From Simmondsia chinensis (Eukaryota > Streptophyta > Magnoliopsida > Caryophyllales > Simmondsiaceae): DNA of 64,000 nt. The stretch is taken from NCBI GenBank assembly GCA_018398585.1, contig JAGTTD010000010.1, forward strand, positions 29,924,638-29,988,637, given 5' to 3'. The notes below the pieces were generated by a model. The model saw nothing but the letters and a program-made list of their open reading frames with translations. It was not told where the DNA came from and did no database searches. A program made the position numbers and the translations under genes. Shown piece by piece: positions 1-13,600 of the stretch (position 1 is its first letter; each line of letters opens with the position of its first letter).

Positions 1-118
1 TCCTTCTAAGGCTTTCTTTAAATCATTCTGTGTCAAGAGACCCTTAACGTGGACCTACCACCAACTGAAACTCCCTTGACCACCAAATTTCTCAAATTCA
101 GATTTAACTGTAAACATC
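1..118 (-). pseudogene. Ty1/copia gag N-terminal fragment
   Basis: Read on the minus strand, an ATG at 118 opens a frame resembling the start of plant copia Gag: a segment like KFGGQGSFSWW, a stop where Gag usually continues, then LLTQNDLKKALEG, which matches the family's 'alL.q..l..aL.G' pattern. The frame runs off the left edge. A tRNA-iMet type primer-binding site follows on the LTR side (GCTCTGATATCA on the + strand, 143-154), so this is the 5' end of a minus-strand element. The in-frame stop argues against function. Confidence 0.55.
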
Positions 119-156
119 GTAGTACCAAATCAAATAAATAGGGCTCTGATATCAAT

Positions 157-500
157 TGTGTAGAATAAATAACCCAGAACTAAATCTGATTCAAATACTA
201 TAACAAAATGAGAAGCAAAACAAGGATAAAAGAGAACAAACAGAAGACACAATGATTTATATGGAAACCCTTCTTCAATCGAGAGGAAGAAAAATCACGG
301 GCAGAGATGGAAAACTTTTATTGAATGAGAATAATGGAAGAATTACAATTCACTTCCTCGCTTTCTCTAATGTACATGCGGCGCACTCACTTTAATGGGA
401 TTGGATCTTTTTTGGATCCCTAAAACTGAAACCCTTACTTCATATTTATGCTGATCGAATTAGGTCACGCGTAGACGAGTCCTGATCAATCGGTAGGTCA
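157..500 (-). repeat. 5' LTR (partial) of minus-strand copia element
   Basis: The LTR begins with TGTGTAG at 157, two to three bases from the primer-binding site. Its far end could not be fixed because the partner LTR is outside the window; 500 is an estimate. Confidence 0.4.
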
Positions 501-1016
501 CTTGCTGAAGTTCTTCTTCGTTGTTTCCCAATTGATCGATTGGCTTGCTTATGGCCTTCTTCATAAATGCAAGGAATTTGAGGCATATACTAACAATAGT
601 TTTTTCCATATTAAAAAGAGGCCCCTCCTTGACGTGATGACGTCCTTTTCTATCAACAGAGCTAGCTTGGCAACTTTGTTTTATGAATGTTACAATAAAA
701 TTACAAAAATATCCGTCAATACCTATATTTTATGTGACAACTTTGTTTTATTAATGTTACAATAAAATTCTAACAATATTGGTCGATAACTATATTTTTA
801 ACTAAATTAAGGAAAAACAGAAAGTTTTTTTTTTTCGTGCTTATGTAGATAGTTTTCTATATTTTTAACTAACTTTAAGGCTTAATTATGTTATAGGGTT
901 ATATATTTTATCCAGTGACTGAAGCAGTTGTTACACGAGGGACTTTTTATAATGTACTTCAGTTGGAGATAAAAGATATTATCTTGTAAGAAAATAATGA
1001 TGTCATTATTAATATT
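501..1016. other. Intergenic, no gene seen
   Basis: AT-rich DNA between the left copia fragment and the next copia element. The short open frames have no recognisable motif. The last five bases (ATATT) are the left flank of the following insertion. Confidence 0.5.
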
Positions 1017-1972
1017 TGTTGAAAAAAATAATACAAGCTAAACTTAAGTGTTATGAAAAAATTACATCCACACTGGAGGAAAAAGGGTGTGGGTAATCTT
1101 TTTCCTAAACAGGTATATTTATTTTCTGAAAAAATCATCATTTACCGTTTGAACATTTCAGTTAAATATTATTGCTCTTGTGAACATTGCATGCTTAATT
1201 CTGTAATTTATCTCCACCACAAAGCGTTACTGGCCGTTGGAATTATAACAAGCTGCATATTATTATTATAAATACTAAAGCTTCACAGGGTTGAAAAGTC
1301 AAAGAAACATTTTCTTCTTCTGCTTTTCATTCTTCCCCTTCCTCTATTTTTCTATTCTTCTTTTTACTTACAAGTACTTGGCCAAGGTTCTTCGGCTTTC
1401 CTACCCGACAATTAATGAGTGCACATTAACAGTCGGACCATATAAATCCTGGAGGACGGCCGCCAGTAACACTGTTTGCACCAAAGTAGTGGCGAAATCG
1501 TCTTTTAGGATAGTGGTCATTTGCCACGGTATGGTATCTTCGGTATTTTATCAATCTAATCAACTTTTTCTCTGTCTATATTATTTTATTGCTATGTTGA
1601 GGTATTTCACTGCACTTTTTATTGGAATTTTCGATCACTGTTACTGCTATTTTAGTTGCAATATTATTGAAATTCATTGCAATATTTCAATGAAATTTTT
1701 CTAAAAATTTCACTGCATTTTACATAGATTTAAATGCTGTTTTTTTACTATTTTACTGCAATTTTTGATTTAGTTTTGTAGTTTAATTTACAGTAATTAA
1801 CAGATTATTTTCCTGTAATTTCACTACATTATAGCTTGGAATTTTTTTTATTTTCTGTTGTATTTTTGCAGTATTCTCAACAGTATTCTCGCTGTATTTT
1901 TGTAGTATTTTCAGCAGCATTTTGCAGTATTTTTTTGCTGTATTTTTAATGTTTGCATTGTTATTTTTAACA
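1017..1972 (+). repeat. 5' LTR of copia element
   Basis: Starts TGTTG and probably ends ...TTTTTAACA at 1972. It contains a TATA-like TATAAATA near 1265 that is also present in the 3' copy near 6705. The second half is T-rich with repeated 'GTATTTTTG' units. The right boundary is an estimate because no clear primer-binding site follows. Confidence 0.7.
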
Positions 1973-2013
1973 ATATAAAAGACAATTTAAGTTTTGCATA
2001 TCTAGACTTAAAC

Positions 2014-5000
2014 ATGGCAACCAAATTACCTCTTTCTGACATGTCTAAGGTTGAGCCCCTTGACGGGAAGAATTATAAGAGGTGGTTCCAAAAAATTTTG
2101 TTTTTCCTATGACAAGTCTGTATCGATTATATACTCTATGGAAAAAAGGAACCTGCGGGCGAAAACGGGAAAAAGGCCTGTGAAGAAAAATTCACCGCAA
2201 ACGACCGAGCCTGTAGAGGAAATTTACTGCATTATATGAGTGATAGGCTCTTTGACATTTATGTAAAATTAGACCCATCAAAATTTACTGCGGTTAGTAA
2301 GTGGTTAGATTTTAAATTCGTGGATAATAAACCAATAATTGACCAAGTTCATAAATATGAAAACATAGTAACTACTCTTTTGTCAGAAAGCCTTAAATTT
2401 TGCGATATAACTCAGGCCTATGTTTTAATCGAAAAGGTTCCACCTTCTTGGAAGGACTATAGAAATTGCTTATGCATAAAAAGAAGGACCTGACATTAGA
2501 GGAGTTAGTTAACCACTGTAGATCGAAGAGGAAAATAGGCTTAAGGACAGTGGGGCACTCGTATTCATATTTTTCAAAAGCTGATATCGTAGAGGTAAGG
2601 CCGAGTGTATATGATAGGTTTAAGAACAAAGGAAAAAAGCATCATTCGAACTTCAAACCTGGTTGAAAAATCCAAAAGTCAAATAGCAAATTCCTTGGAT
2701 ATTGCTATCACTGTGGAAAGCGTGAACATAGGGCAAAAGACTGCAGAAGCAAAAGGAACCCGCCTAAAGGCCCAAAGCACAAAGCCCACCTTGTAGAAAC
2801 GGAGAATATTGTAATTGTTGTTTCAGAGGTGAACCTAGTAAACAACATGACTAAGTGGATAGTGTATACCGAGGTTACCGGGCATATCTGAACAAACAGA
2901 AACGTGTTCCGGGAGTACCAAATAGCAACCCATAGAGAGGTAGTCTACATGGGCAATTCTGCAGCAGCACCTATCCTCGGAAAAGGGAAGGTTTCTTTAA
3001 AACTCACTTCTACAAAGTTTCTTACTTTAACAAATGTGTTGCATGTGTCTAATATGCGTAGAAATTTGATTTCGGGTAGGCTTTTAATCAAAGCTGGGTT
3101 GAAATTATCCTTTGACTCAGACAAATTAGTTCTGACTTGGAATGGGGAATTTGTGGACAAGGGTATTTGTAATGGTGGTCTTTTTGTCCTTAATCTGTTT
3201 GCATGAATAACAATGCGAGTACCTCTTCTACTTATATTGTTCAATCTCTTGAATTGTAGCATGCTCGCTTAGGACATATAATTGTTGAATCAATTAAATA
3301 ACTTAAGAAAATGAACTTGATCTCTAACTTCAGTAACACCAACTTTAATAAGTGTGAAGTATGTGTAGAAGATAAATATGCTAAAAAACCCTTTAAGTCT
3401 ATTGAGAGACAATCTGAACTCCTTGAGCTTGCTGACACCGATTTAGGAGACTTTAAAAGCCTAATGAGTGGAGGTAAAAAAAGATATTACATGACCTTTG
3501 TAGATGATCACTCTAGATACTCAATGGTATATCTCCTACGTAGAAATGTTTTTGAAATAGAAAGCTGAAGTAGAAAATCAACTAGGAAGAAAAATAAAAA
3601 GAGTTAGGTCAACAGAGGAGCAGAATATGATCCAACTTCTCTAGAAAAATTTTGTGAGGAAAAAGGGATAATATATGAGCGAAGCCCTGCTTACTGTCGA
3701 CAATCTAATGGTGCAGTAGAAAGGAAAAAAAGGACTTTAAAGAGTATGATGAATTCTATACTTATTAGTTCTGGACTACCTGATAACATGTGGGAGGAGA
3801 TGATATTATCTACTTGTCATGTACCAAATACAGTCCCTTATTAAAAACTAGATAAAACCCCAAACAAAATGTGGAAAGGTTATGCGCCTAATTTAAAATA
3901 CTTGAAAGTATGGGGGTGTCTAGCCAAGGTCGGATTACCTGGCTTTAAACAAAGTAAAGTTGGACCTAAGACTGTTGATTTTATTTTTATCGGGTATGCT
4001 CATCATAGTGCTGCTTATCGCTTTTTAATCAAAGGATCTAATGATTCATATGCATGTGGTAGCATTATAGAATCCAGAGATGATGAATTCTTTTAACATA
4101 TATTTTCTTTGAAATCTATTGATGCACAATCTACTAGTTTGCCTTCTCGTACTGTAACTGTTGATCATGATAATACTAATAATATAGACACTCCTGAAAT
4201 TTGGAGTAAACGAGCGAGGAAAGAAACTAACTTTGGACCTGATTTCGTTACTACTTTCCTAACAAAATATAACTCAATAGATGAAGAAATTGTAAGTGTC
4301 TATATGTTAGAAGAAGACCCCAAAACCTATGATAAGGCTGTGAGATCAGTTGACTCAACCTTTTCGAAAGAAGCCATTAATACCGAACTAGAGTCAATCC
4401 TAAATAACCACACTTGGGAACTGGTATATCTTCGTAGAGGATGTAAACCAATAGGTTGTAAGTGGGTCTTTAGAAGAAAAATGAAGGCTGATGGGACAAT
4501 AGACAAGTTTAAGGCGAGATTAGTGGCTAAGGGGTACACCAAAAAAAGGGAATCGACTATTTTAATACTTACTCACCTGTTTCTAAAATAGCGATGATTA
4601 GAACCTTGATTACCCTTGCGTCTATTCATGATTTAGTTGTGCATCAAATGGATGTTAAAACAGCATTTCTTAACAATGACTTAGACGAAGAGATTTACAT
4701 GGAACTACCTGAGGGTTTGTTGTTCCGGGCAATGAAAAGAAAGTTTGTAAACTTATAAAATCTCTATACGGTCTCAAACAGGTACCTGAACAGTGGCATG
4801 AGAAATTTAACAGCACACTAGTAGTTAATAATTTCCTTGTAAACAACTGTGATTCTTGTGTGTATTCTAAATCTGATTTAAATGAATGTGTAATAGTTTG
4901 TCTATAAGTTGATGATATGCTGATATTTGGCACAAACTTGAATATTGTCAGTGAAATGAAAAACTTTCTATGCTCTAAATTTGATATGAAATATATGGTT

Positions 5001-5856
5001 GAGGCAGACGTGATTCTATGAGTTAAAATTGAAAGAACTCCTGAAGGCATAAGCCTAGACCAGTCTCACTTTGTTGAGAAGATACTTAGAAAGTTTAACA
5101 TGGTTAATACCTATCCTTTAAGAACACCTTATGATCCCAGTGTACACCTAACTAAGCACAAAGGTGTTGCTACGTGCCAGTCTGAGTATGCCAAAATAAT
5201 TGGTAGTGTTCTGTTTCTGATGAACTATACTAGACCTTACATTACATATGCTGTAAGTAGACTCAGTAGATAAATATATAATCCTAATCAAGAGCATTGG
5301 AACACGTTAAAAAGATTGCTTAAATATTTGAAAGGAACTGTGGATTGGGGACTTCACTTTGAAAAGTTTCCCGCTGTTTTAGAAGGATATTGGACAGCAA
5401 TTGGGTGCCTAATAACGATGAAATTAATTCCACCAGTGGATATATTTCACACTAGGTGGAGGTGCTATATCATGGAAATCCTCTAAGAATTCTTGTACTG
5501 CTACGTCTACTATACAGTTTGAGTTTATTGCTCATGAGTTGGAAGGTCATGAAGCCGAGTGGCTAAGAAGTCTATTGGGAGACGTACCATCGTGGAGGCT
5601 TCTAGCTCCATCAGTTTCACTTCACTGTGACAGTCAAGCTGCAATTGCTGTAGATAAGAATAAGGTTTGTAATGGCAAGAGTAGACACATTCGTCTCAGG
5701 CATAAGATCGTGAAAGATCCACTAGAAAGTGGAGTGATATCACTAGACTATGTAAAGTCTAAAAAGAATCTTGTGGATCTGTTGACAAAAGGCCTTTGTC
5801 ATAAAATGATTGTAGAAACATCGAAGGGAATGGGATTAAAGCCTGTACATGAATAA
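2014..5856 (+). pseudogene. Ty1/copia gag-pol pseudogene
   Basis: The polyprotein starts with MATKLPLSD at 2014 but stops after about 30 codons and continues in shifted frames. A CCHC zinc knuckle (CYHCGKREHRAKDC) lies at 2703-2744. The integrase region shows HARLGHI (about 3260), a CEVC zinc-binding pair (about 3352), DDHSRYS and NGAVERKKR. Reverse transcriptase begins near 4376 (KWVFRRKMKADG, KARLVAKGY) and continues with VHQMDVKTAFLN near 4640. The YVDD box near 4903 has a stop in place of the first two residues, followed by DDMLIFG. RNase H occupies 5539-5856 (CDSQAAI, KSRHIRLRHK, LTKGL). Stops and shifts in every domain show it is dead. Confidence 0.85.
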
Positions 5857-6455
5857 ACTGTGATGTATCCAACTTGGTCTAAACAGGTTCAATGTGAAAC
5901 GTCATAGTTTCATTCGAGAAATGTACTGTATTTTATATTGTCCCTCCCTATGATGTGACAATGCAGAGACGGTTCCATAACCATATGTTTGGTGGTGTAA
6001 GCAAGGCTCGCACTTGACGACGCTGTTTGTATGTTACCAAGGGGTGAGGTTGAGTTTTAGCTCTTAATGGACCCATATCTATATGTTTGGTAGTGTGCAG
6101 TAAAACACACTTGATGGGATCCATTGATATAGGTGTGAGAGTCTGGCCACTCCCTATGAAGGATTTAAGACTTGCCTTATAGAGCGTCTATAAATATCCA
6201 GGACAAGCGCACGGCCGATAAAACGCGCCAAATCGCAGGAGTTGTCAAGATCCGAAGTTTGGTATATGTCCAAGTGGAAGACTATACAACCCCTTATGAG
6301 GTTCAAGACGAAAGTCACCTTGCAAAATGTTGGTCCTAAACTTGAGTTACACTAGGTGACAATTCAAGTCGCAAAACATCGGCACTGAAAAACTGAACTC
6401 CCTTTGCCCAATCTATTCTTATTTTTCTCTTCCGCTTGTATCCTTTGTGGGAGAT

Positions 6456-7225
6456 TGTTGGAAAAAATGATATAAGCTAAACTTAAGTGTTATGGAAAAT
6501 TTATATCCATACTAGAGGAAAAAGGGTGTGGGTAATCTTTTTCCTAAACGGGTATATTTAGTTTTTGAAAAAATCATCATCTACCGTTTGATCATTACAG
6601 TTTAATATTATTGCTCTTGTGAACGTTGCATGCTTAATTCTGTAATTTATCTCCACCACAAGCGTAACTAGCCTTTGGAATTATAACAAGCTGCATATTA
6701 TTATAAATACTAAAGCTTCACAGGGTTGAAAAGTAAAAGAAACAACTTCTTCTTCCTCTATTTTTCGTTCTTCCTCTTCCTCTATTTTCTGTTCTTTTTT
6801 TTCCCCCCAAATACTTGGGCAAGGTTCTTCGGCTCTCCTACCCAACGATTCACGAGTGCATGTTAACAGTTGGACCGTGTAAATCCTGGAGGACGGCCTC
6901 CAGTAGTACTGTTTGCACCGAAGCAGCGGCAAAATCGTCTTTTAGGATGGCGGTCATTTGCCACGGCACGGTATCTTCAGTATTTTATCAATCTAATCAA
7001 CTTTCTCTCTTTCGGTATTATTTAATTGTTGCGTTTAGGTATTTCACTGTGCTTTTCACCGGAATTTTCGCTCACTGTTACTGCTGTTTTAGTTGCAGTA
7101 TTACTGAAATTTATTGCAATATTTTACTGAAAGATTTCCGAAAATTTCACTGCATTTTACGTAGATTTGAATGCTGTTTTTTATTATTTTAGTTGCAATA
7201 TTACTCAAATTCATTGCAATAATTA
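6456..7225 (+). repeat. 3' LTR of copia element, truncated
   Basis: Aligns to the 5' LTR from TGTTGG to about 7180, then ends in a local duplication (TTTTAGTTGCAATATTACT near 7190) and lacks the expected ...AACA terminus. The LTR TATA-like box lies near 6700. The truncated end is only 20-30 bp from the TATA box of the dioxygenase gene. Confidence 0.8.
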
Positions 7226-7246
7226 TAACTCTTTTTTTAACTAATA

Positions 7247-7260
7247 TTATTATATATAGG
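7247..7260 (+). promoter_or_regulatory. Probable TATA box of the dioxygenase gene
   Basis: TATTATATATAGG lies about 145 bp upstream of the ATG at 7402. A start site about 30 bp downstream would give a leader of roughly 110 nt. It sits just outside the truncated copia LTR. Position and sequence support it; there is no expression evidence. Confidence 0.5.
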
Positions 7261-7401
7261 TTGGCAAGTAAGGATCACAACTCACAACTCACACCGATCA
7301 CCGAACACAATACTGATAGCTGTCCACAACGTGAAGATTCAACCGTTGACTTTCTCTACGCTTAGATTTATTTCGCCTTACCTTTCTTCTCTCACCGGAA
7401 A

Positions 7402-7650
7402 ATGGCGGAACCGGTGGCCGCAGATTTACGGTGTAAGCTAGTCCAAGAGATAGCTCACTCCAGCGCTGACGCCGTGCCGGAGAGATATGTTCATAAGAAG
7501 AGAATTCCGAAAGCAACTGATGGTGGTGAAGATGTGTGGAAGGAGAAACTCGTGATTGATTTCTCTCTCCTCTCATCGGAATCTGCGGCAGCTGCGGCTA
7601 AGGAGATGGATAAGTTCCGGTCAGCTCTCTCTCAATGGGGTTGCTTCTTG
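7402..7650 (+). CDS. Dioxygenase exon 1 (residues 1-83)
   Basis: Starts MAEPVAADL, includes the PERYVHKKR segment typical of SRG1-like proteins, and ends WGCFL directly before GTAATTT (phase 0). Confidence 0.9.
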
Positions 7651-10600
7651 GTAATTTATTTTATTGTCATTTTTTACTTAAACATTATAACTTTTTAACT
7701 TTTTTATAGAATTGCCTTCAAAAGTTTATTAGTTTTCAATAAAGTGCCTTAAATGATTACCATCAAATGTTTATTTCAAATAGTATTTAGAGTGTTCATT
7801 AAGTATGACATAAGGTATCTAAGTTCGCAAAGCATTTTCGGCTCTCCTCTCACCAAGGTTCAAATACGTCTTTTTAAAACCTGATGCAGCCCCTAAAGGT
7901 CGCATTGCAACCTCAAACCTTGAAGACGGGTAGTGAGCAGGATAGAGTTAACCCGTTGATTGTACCCAATGATGCTGGATTAAGAGAGATCGATTAAAAC
8001 TCCTTAATTCTGTAAATACCAGAGCAATAATAAAAGAGCATCTATACAATTCTTATTGAACTCTTTTAAAATAAAAGGATAAAATATTAAAAAATATTGA
8101 ACTATGCCCCAAGAAAATTTTTTGATATTTAACTTTTTAATAGTAAAAGAAAGATATTAAACACCTATATGAAAATTAATTTGGAAATGAACACCCATAT
8201 ATGAATTGATTTTGAATTGCATAACAAAAAGGAATAAATTTAGCATTCTCCATACATATAATCTATTTTTTTAGAGAGTACCTATATTTATGATATATTA
8301 TATGTATTAATTTAGAGTTATTTATGTAAAATATTATTGCACTTTGCCCAATGTATTAATTCAGTCTTTTTATTTTTATTTGTATAAATTTAGTCTTCAT
8401 ACAAGTTAATAACATATCTTTTTCATTCTTTGATCATGTTACACACAAGACCCAAGGCATACCCACCCCTTGGCCTAATTATAATCACTCGTGACCTGAC
8501 CGTTAAAAATTTTTCACCACCTTGACATTAATTTTACAGTAGGACCAAATTAATTAAGCTAATTTTGTGCAGCTAAATTTATTTTAGCCTAATTTTATTC
8601 GTGGTTCTAATTAAAAATTAATTTAGTCTACTTAATTTTGTCCTTCTATAAAATTAATGTCAAGATGGTGAAAGAGTTTTTTAATGATCGGGTCACAAGT
8701 GGGATTAATTAGGCTTAATGATACGACCAAGTGGGATTTTTTTAATGATCGGGCCAGAAGTGGGATTAATTTTGGCGCCTCGCTCATGCCATCTTATCAT
8801 CTGCTTGCCGCCAATCTGCTGTCAACGTCTCAACCCCAACCGTGAGCTGGCCACATCAGCTCAAGATATTTTACTAAGATATTTTCTACTTGTATGTTAT
8901 AAATAGGACAGTTAGTTACTTAAGGTTTCATGCTTGTTGAGTGTACCCCTTTCTCTCTCTCTCACTATTCTCTTCTATGTCTTTCTCCTTCCTTCTCTTG
9001 TGAATCTCCATTGAAGGAGCTTATACACGCACTATAGCAATACAAATACAACGAGAAAGCTCTGATTTCTGTCCCGTAGGCCCGATTATCATGTTAATTG
9101 AGTATTAATTGAGTAATTTGGTAACAATTGGTATCATATCACTCCTTTCTTGACCTTTTTCACCATTTCCGGAGCAAGTTCTTCACTCCCATTGCCGCTG
9201 TTCATTCTTCCCAGCTACCCAATCGCGATTGCCATGGCTGAGGGAACCCGATCACAGGTCTCGATGAGAGAAAGGGAAGAGGTTCATGAACAACATTTTA
9301 CTGAGCTGGAATGCACTGTGGCTAGAATCAGTGGGACCTTGGATGCGCTCTCAATCCAAGACACTGGTTTGGCTCAGATGTTCACTCGCCCACCACCACC
9401 CCAGATGCCAACCCCTGAACTAGCTCCCCCAGTGCCTTAGCATCCCCCTCCACGTCAGGCACCCCTTGACTTCCCAGCTCCCACGGTTGCTCGAGGTAAG
9501 TACCAGGCCCCCACTCGGTTTACTGAAATTGATTTTCCGAAGTTTAGTGGTAATGGTGTAGATGGGTGGTTACAAAGGTGAGAGGTGTTTTCTGCTAGAT
9601 GGAACTCCATAGGAGTTAAAGGTCATGCTAGCCAGTGTCTCAATGGAGGATGATGCCCAAGAGTGGCACAACTCCTTTGAGAAATCTTGGGCCCCAAGTG
9701 TTTACATTCCATGGGAAGCTTATGCCCCATGGATTCAATCTTGCTTCGCAGAATCCACCAACAATCGCTTAACCGAGCTAATGAGACTTCAGCAAGAGGG
9801 CAGTGTTGATGCCTTCCTAAGTAAATTTGACGCATTAGTGAATTGTTGTGGGTTGAATGAGGACCAAATGATTCACATCCTGTTAGGAAGATTGAGAGAG
9901 GATATTGCGGGGCAAGTACTTATGTTCAAACCCCGGTCTATCCATGACGTCATTACGCTTGCTAAGCAACAAGAGCATAAATGTGCTTATACGGATCGCA
10001 TTACTAGGAAAAACCCACTGAAATCTACACCGTTGCTCCCATTCCCGGGTCCATCTCGTATGTTACCTGCCCTCCCACACCCAAGACCACCCGCCTGTTT
10101 ATTACCTGCCCCAAGTGCCACGCCTAAGCCCCCCACTTCTGGGTCAACTCAATTTAACACCCGCCAAGTTGGACGATCGTGAGCCTGTAATCTGTGCTTT
10201 TATTGCCGGGACCGTTTCACCCTGGGCCATCAGTTAGCTATGCACAATTGAGCTCGTGTGTTTTGGCTTGAGGCGGATGAAGAGGATCGGCCTTCCGCCA
10301 TCATTGATCCCCCAAACCCAGACCCTGATCCGGTTTCTGATCTGCATATTTCAATCCATACTCTTGAAGGGGTCTCGCATTGTCAGATGATGCGAGTTCA
10401 GGGCCACTATCATCGCTGCACTTTGAGCATCCTTATTGATAGTGGCAGTACCCACTACTTCTTAGATACCGGGTTTGCCAAGCTGCTGGGTTGCTCCATT
10501 GATACCCCCAATCGGCCCTCCATTACCGTCACTAATGGAAAGCCCCTCGTTTGCATAGGTATTTGCCACAATTTCTGTTGGCGTCTTTAGGATGCTGCCT

Positions 10601-13600
10601 TCCACTCAGACATGTTACACATCTCACTTTCCGGCTTTGATATGGTCCTCGGTATTCAGTGGCTTCATACCTTAGGTGGCGTCCTCTGGATTTTTTCAGA
10701 ACTTCGCATGTCTTTCAGCTTAGATGGGCAACGATACACTCTCTGGGGGATTCGTCCATCCCCGCTAAAGGCTATAACGAAAAGCATGCTTTCTTCACTT
10801 CTCTCGTCATCCTCTTCATTCAATGCTATTTCTGTGGCTTCGCCAACTGAACCCTCCTCATGTTTCTCAGTTCACACTGGGCAGCCTACTGATGATGACT
10901 CATCAAAGCTTCGTGCCATGCTCACTGAATTAGCTAATGTCTTGACCATGTCACCTAGGCTTCCCCCGTTACGCCAATCGTTTGATCATCGAATTCCCCT
11001 CAAGGAAGGTAATAACCTTGTTAACATTAGCCCGTAAGGAAATGATGCTCGCTGGGGTCATTCAGAATAGCAATTCTCCCTACGCCTCTTTCATTGTCCT
11101 TGTCAAAAAGAAGGACAGATCGTGGCGCTTATGCGTTGATTACCAAGCACTCAACAAAGAGACCATCAAAGATAAATTCCCGATACCTATCGTTGAGAAG
11201 CTCTTGAATGAACTTGGCGGTGCCGCTTTCTTCTCCAAGATCAATCTCAAATCTAGCTATTGGCAAATCCGGATGGCTACCGAGGATATTCCAAAAATCG
11301 CTTTTCGAACTCACTTTGGTCCTTATGAATTCATTGTTATGCCCTTTGAGTTATCAAATGCTCTATCCACTTTTTAACGTCTAATGCGCGATTTGTTTCG
11401 ACCTTTTTGTGCCAGTTCGTCCTTGTCATTTTTGACGACATACTTGATTTATAGTGGCACTTGGGCAGCTCACTTGGATCACATCTGTGTGGTTCTTGGT
11501 GTCCACTGCCACAATCGACTCACTACTAATTGCACCAAGTGCACATTTGGCACCTACCAAATTGAGTATTTGGGGCACTTTGTCTTGAAGGAAGGCGTCT
11601 CCACTGATCCCAAAAAATTTGATACCATCGCCAATTGGCCTCGTCCTTAATCTTTGAAACAAAACTGCGGATTTTTGGGTCTTTGAGGGTACTATCGCTG
11701 CTTCATTACTCGTTATGGCACCAACGCCAAACCCTTGACTAAATTATTGAAGAAAGATAACTCCTTCAGAAATTTGGACGCTGAGCTTGCTTTTAGCCGT
11801 TTGAAGCACACCCCTACATCCACCCCAGTTCTGGCCCTTCCCGACTTTTCTTAGCCCTTTATCATTGAGACCAATGCCTTTGGCACCAGTATCGGCGCTG
11901 TCCTTTTGCAAGGCAGCAGGCCAATCGCTTATAGCAGCCAGACTCTCGCCTCCTGCCATCAAGGCCTTTTGGTTTACGAATGCCAATTACTTGCCGTTGT
12001 TTTCGCCGTTGAGAAATGGGAACAGTATGTCACGGGATATCAGTTTATCATTCGCACTGATAAGAAGACCTCACATTCTTACTCGAACAATGGTTATCTA
12101 CTTCTTTGCAGCATTTATAGCTTTCTCGCTTAATTGGCTTGGATTATGATATCATTTACAAGAAGGGTTCTGAAAACCAAGCCGCCGATTCTCTTTCTCA
12201 CCTATCCGGATCCTAGGTCCTCTACATGGCTCTCTCCTCTATCTCTTCTGACATCTTCATCCGCTTAAAGGCGTCTTGGTCCTCCGACCAAGTTCTAGTG
12301 AGTATCATCAATGATAAGCTGACAAAACCCCTTTCTCACCCTCGTTATTCTTGGCACCAGGGTCCATTATGCTACAATGGGCGCCTCGTTGATCGCAAGG
12401 ACATAAGCGTTCGCCAAGATATTCTCTTATGGCTTCATGACTCTGCTTAGGGTGGGAATTCCGCCATTGATGCTAATTACTATCACATCCACCTGCAATT
12501 CTACTGGAAAGGTCTCCTCCAGGACATCCAATCTTACATCCGTCAGTGTTCCGTTTGCCAATGCCAAAAATATGATACATCCGCCCCTGCTCGTCTCCTA
12601 CAACTTCTTTCAATCTTGACTTCCATTTGGAATAGTATCTCCTTGGACTTCATTGACGGTCTTCCGCCCTCGAAGGGTCGCTCGGTTATCCTCATCGTGG
12701 TGGACCGTTTAACAAAGTATGCTCATTTCCTGTCACTCACTTACCCGTATATCACCGCTAGTGTTGCAAAGGTTTTCCTTGATCATATCTATCGTCTTCA
12801 TGGTTTACCCAAAACCATCATCAGTGACCGTGACCCTATTTTCACAAGCCTTTTTTGGCGTGAACTTTTCTCTCGGTTAGGCACTCGCCTCAACCTTTCT
12901 TCTTCATACCACCCGCATTCTAATTGCCAAACAGAGGTCCTTAATTGCTGTTTGGAAACATACTTACACTACATGATCAGTGAACAGCCCCGGCTTTAGA
13001 CCCAGTGGTTTCGTCTAGAAGATTGGTGGTACAATACTTCATTCCAATCTTCCACCCAGTCCACTCCTTTTGAGCTCCTCTATAGCCAAACACCCCCGGT
13101 TCATCTCCCTTACTTACCTGGCGAGTCTCCTGTTGACTCTGTGGATCGCACTCTGTCTGCTCGCGAAGAGACTATAACCCGCCTTCGCCACCATTTGTTC
13201 CAGGCTCCAAACCACATGAAACAACGGGCTGACTATCATTGGGTTGACCGCGAGTATCAAATTGGCGACTACATCTAGCTCAAGTTCCAATTATACCCAC
13301 TAACAGAGTGTTGAGGCCCTCCGCTTCCACAAGCTGGCTCCATAGTTCTATGATCCGCTCCGAATCATTGATGGAGTTGGCGCTGTGTCCTACCATCTCA
13401 ACTTACCGGCTCACGCCTCCATCCACCATAAAGTCAATGTTTCCCTCCCAAAGAAGTGTTTTTCAATTTCCACTTCCAGCACCCTTTTGCCTGACGTTTG
13501 GCCCCCTAGTTGCTGGCCTGGCCGAGCCTTTGGCCATCCTTGACCGTAGTCTCGTCAAGCGCCATTGACTAGCTGCTACTCAAATCCTGGTCCAATGGGT

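Larger units (their letters stand above)
1017..7225 (+). mobile_element. Ty1/copia LTR retrotransposon, decayed
   Basis: Two LTR copies (1017-1972 and 6456 to about 7225), both starting TGTTG, flank a 4.5 kb interior with gag, integrase, reverse transcriptase and RNase H in copia order (integrase before RT). A purine-rich tract (GTGGGAGA) precedes the 3' LTR. The 3' LTR lacks roughly its last 210 bp, so no target-site duplication can be tested. The LTRs differ at many positions, suggesting an old insertion. It lies directly upstream of the dioxygenase core promoter. Confidence 0.88.

Noticed and set aside
1291..1704. 137-codon open frame in the copia 5' LTR (and a similar one at 6815-7192)
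   Set aside because: It lies wholly in LTR sequence, is duplicated in the other LTR with frame changes, and has no protein motif.
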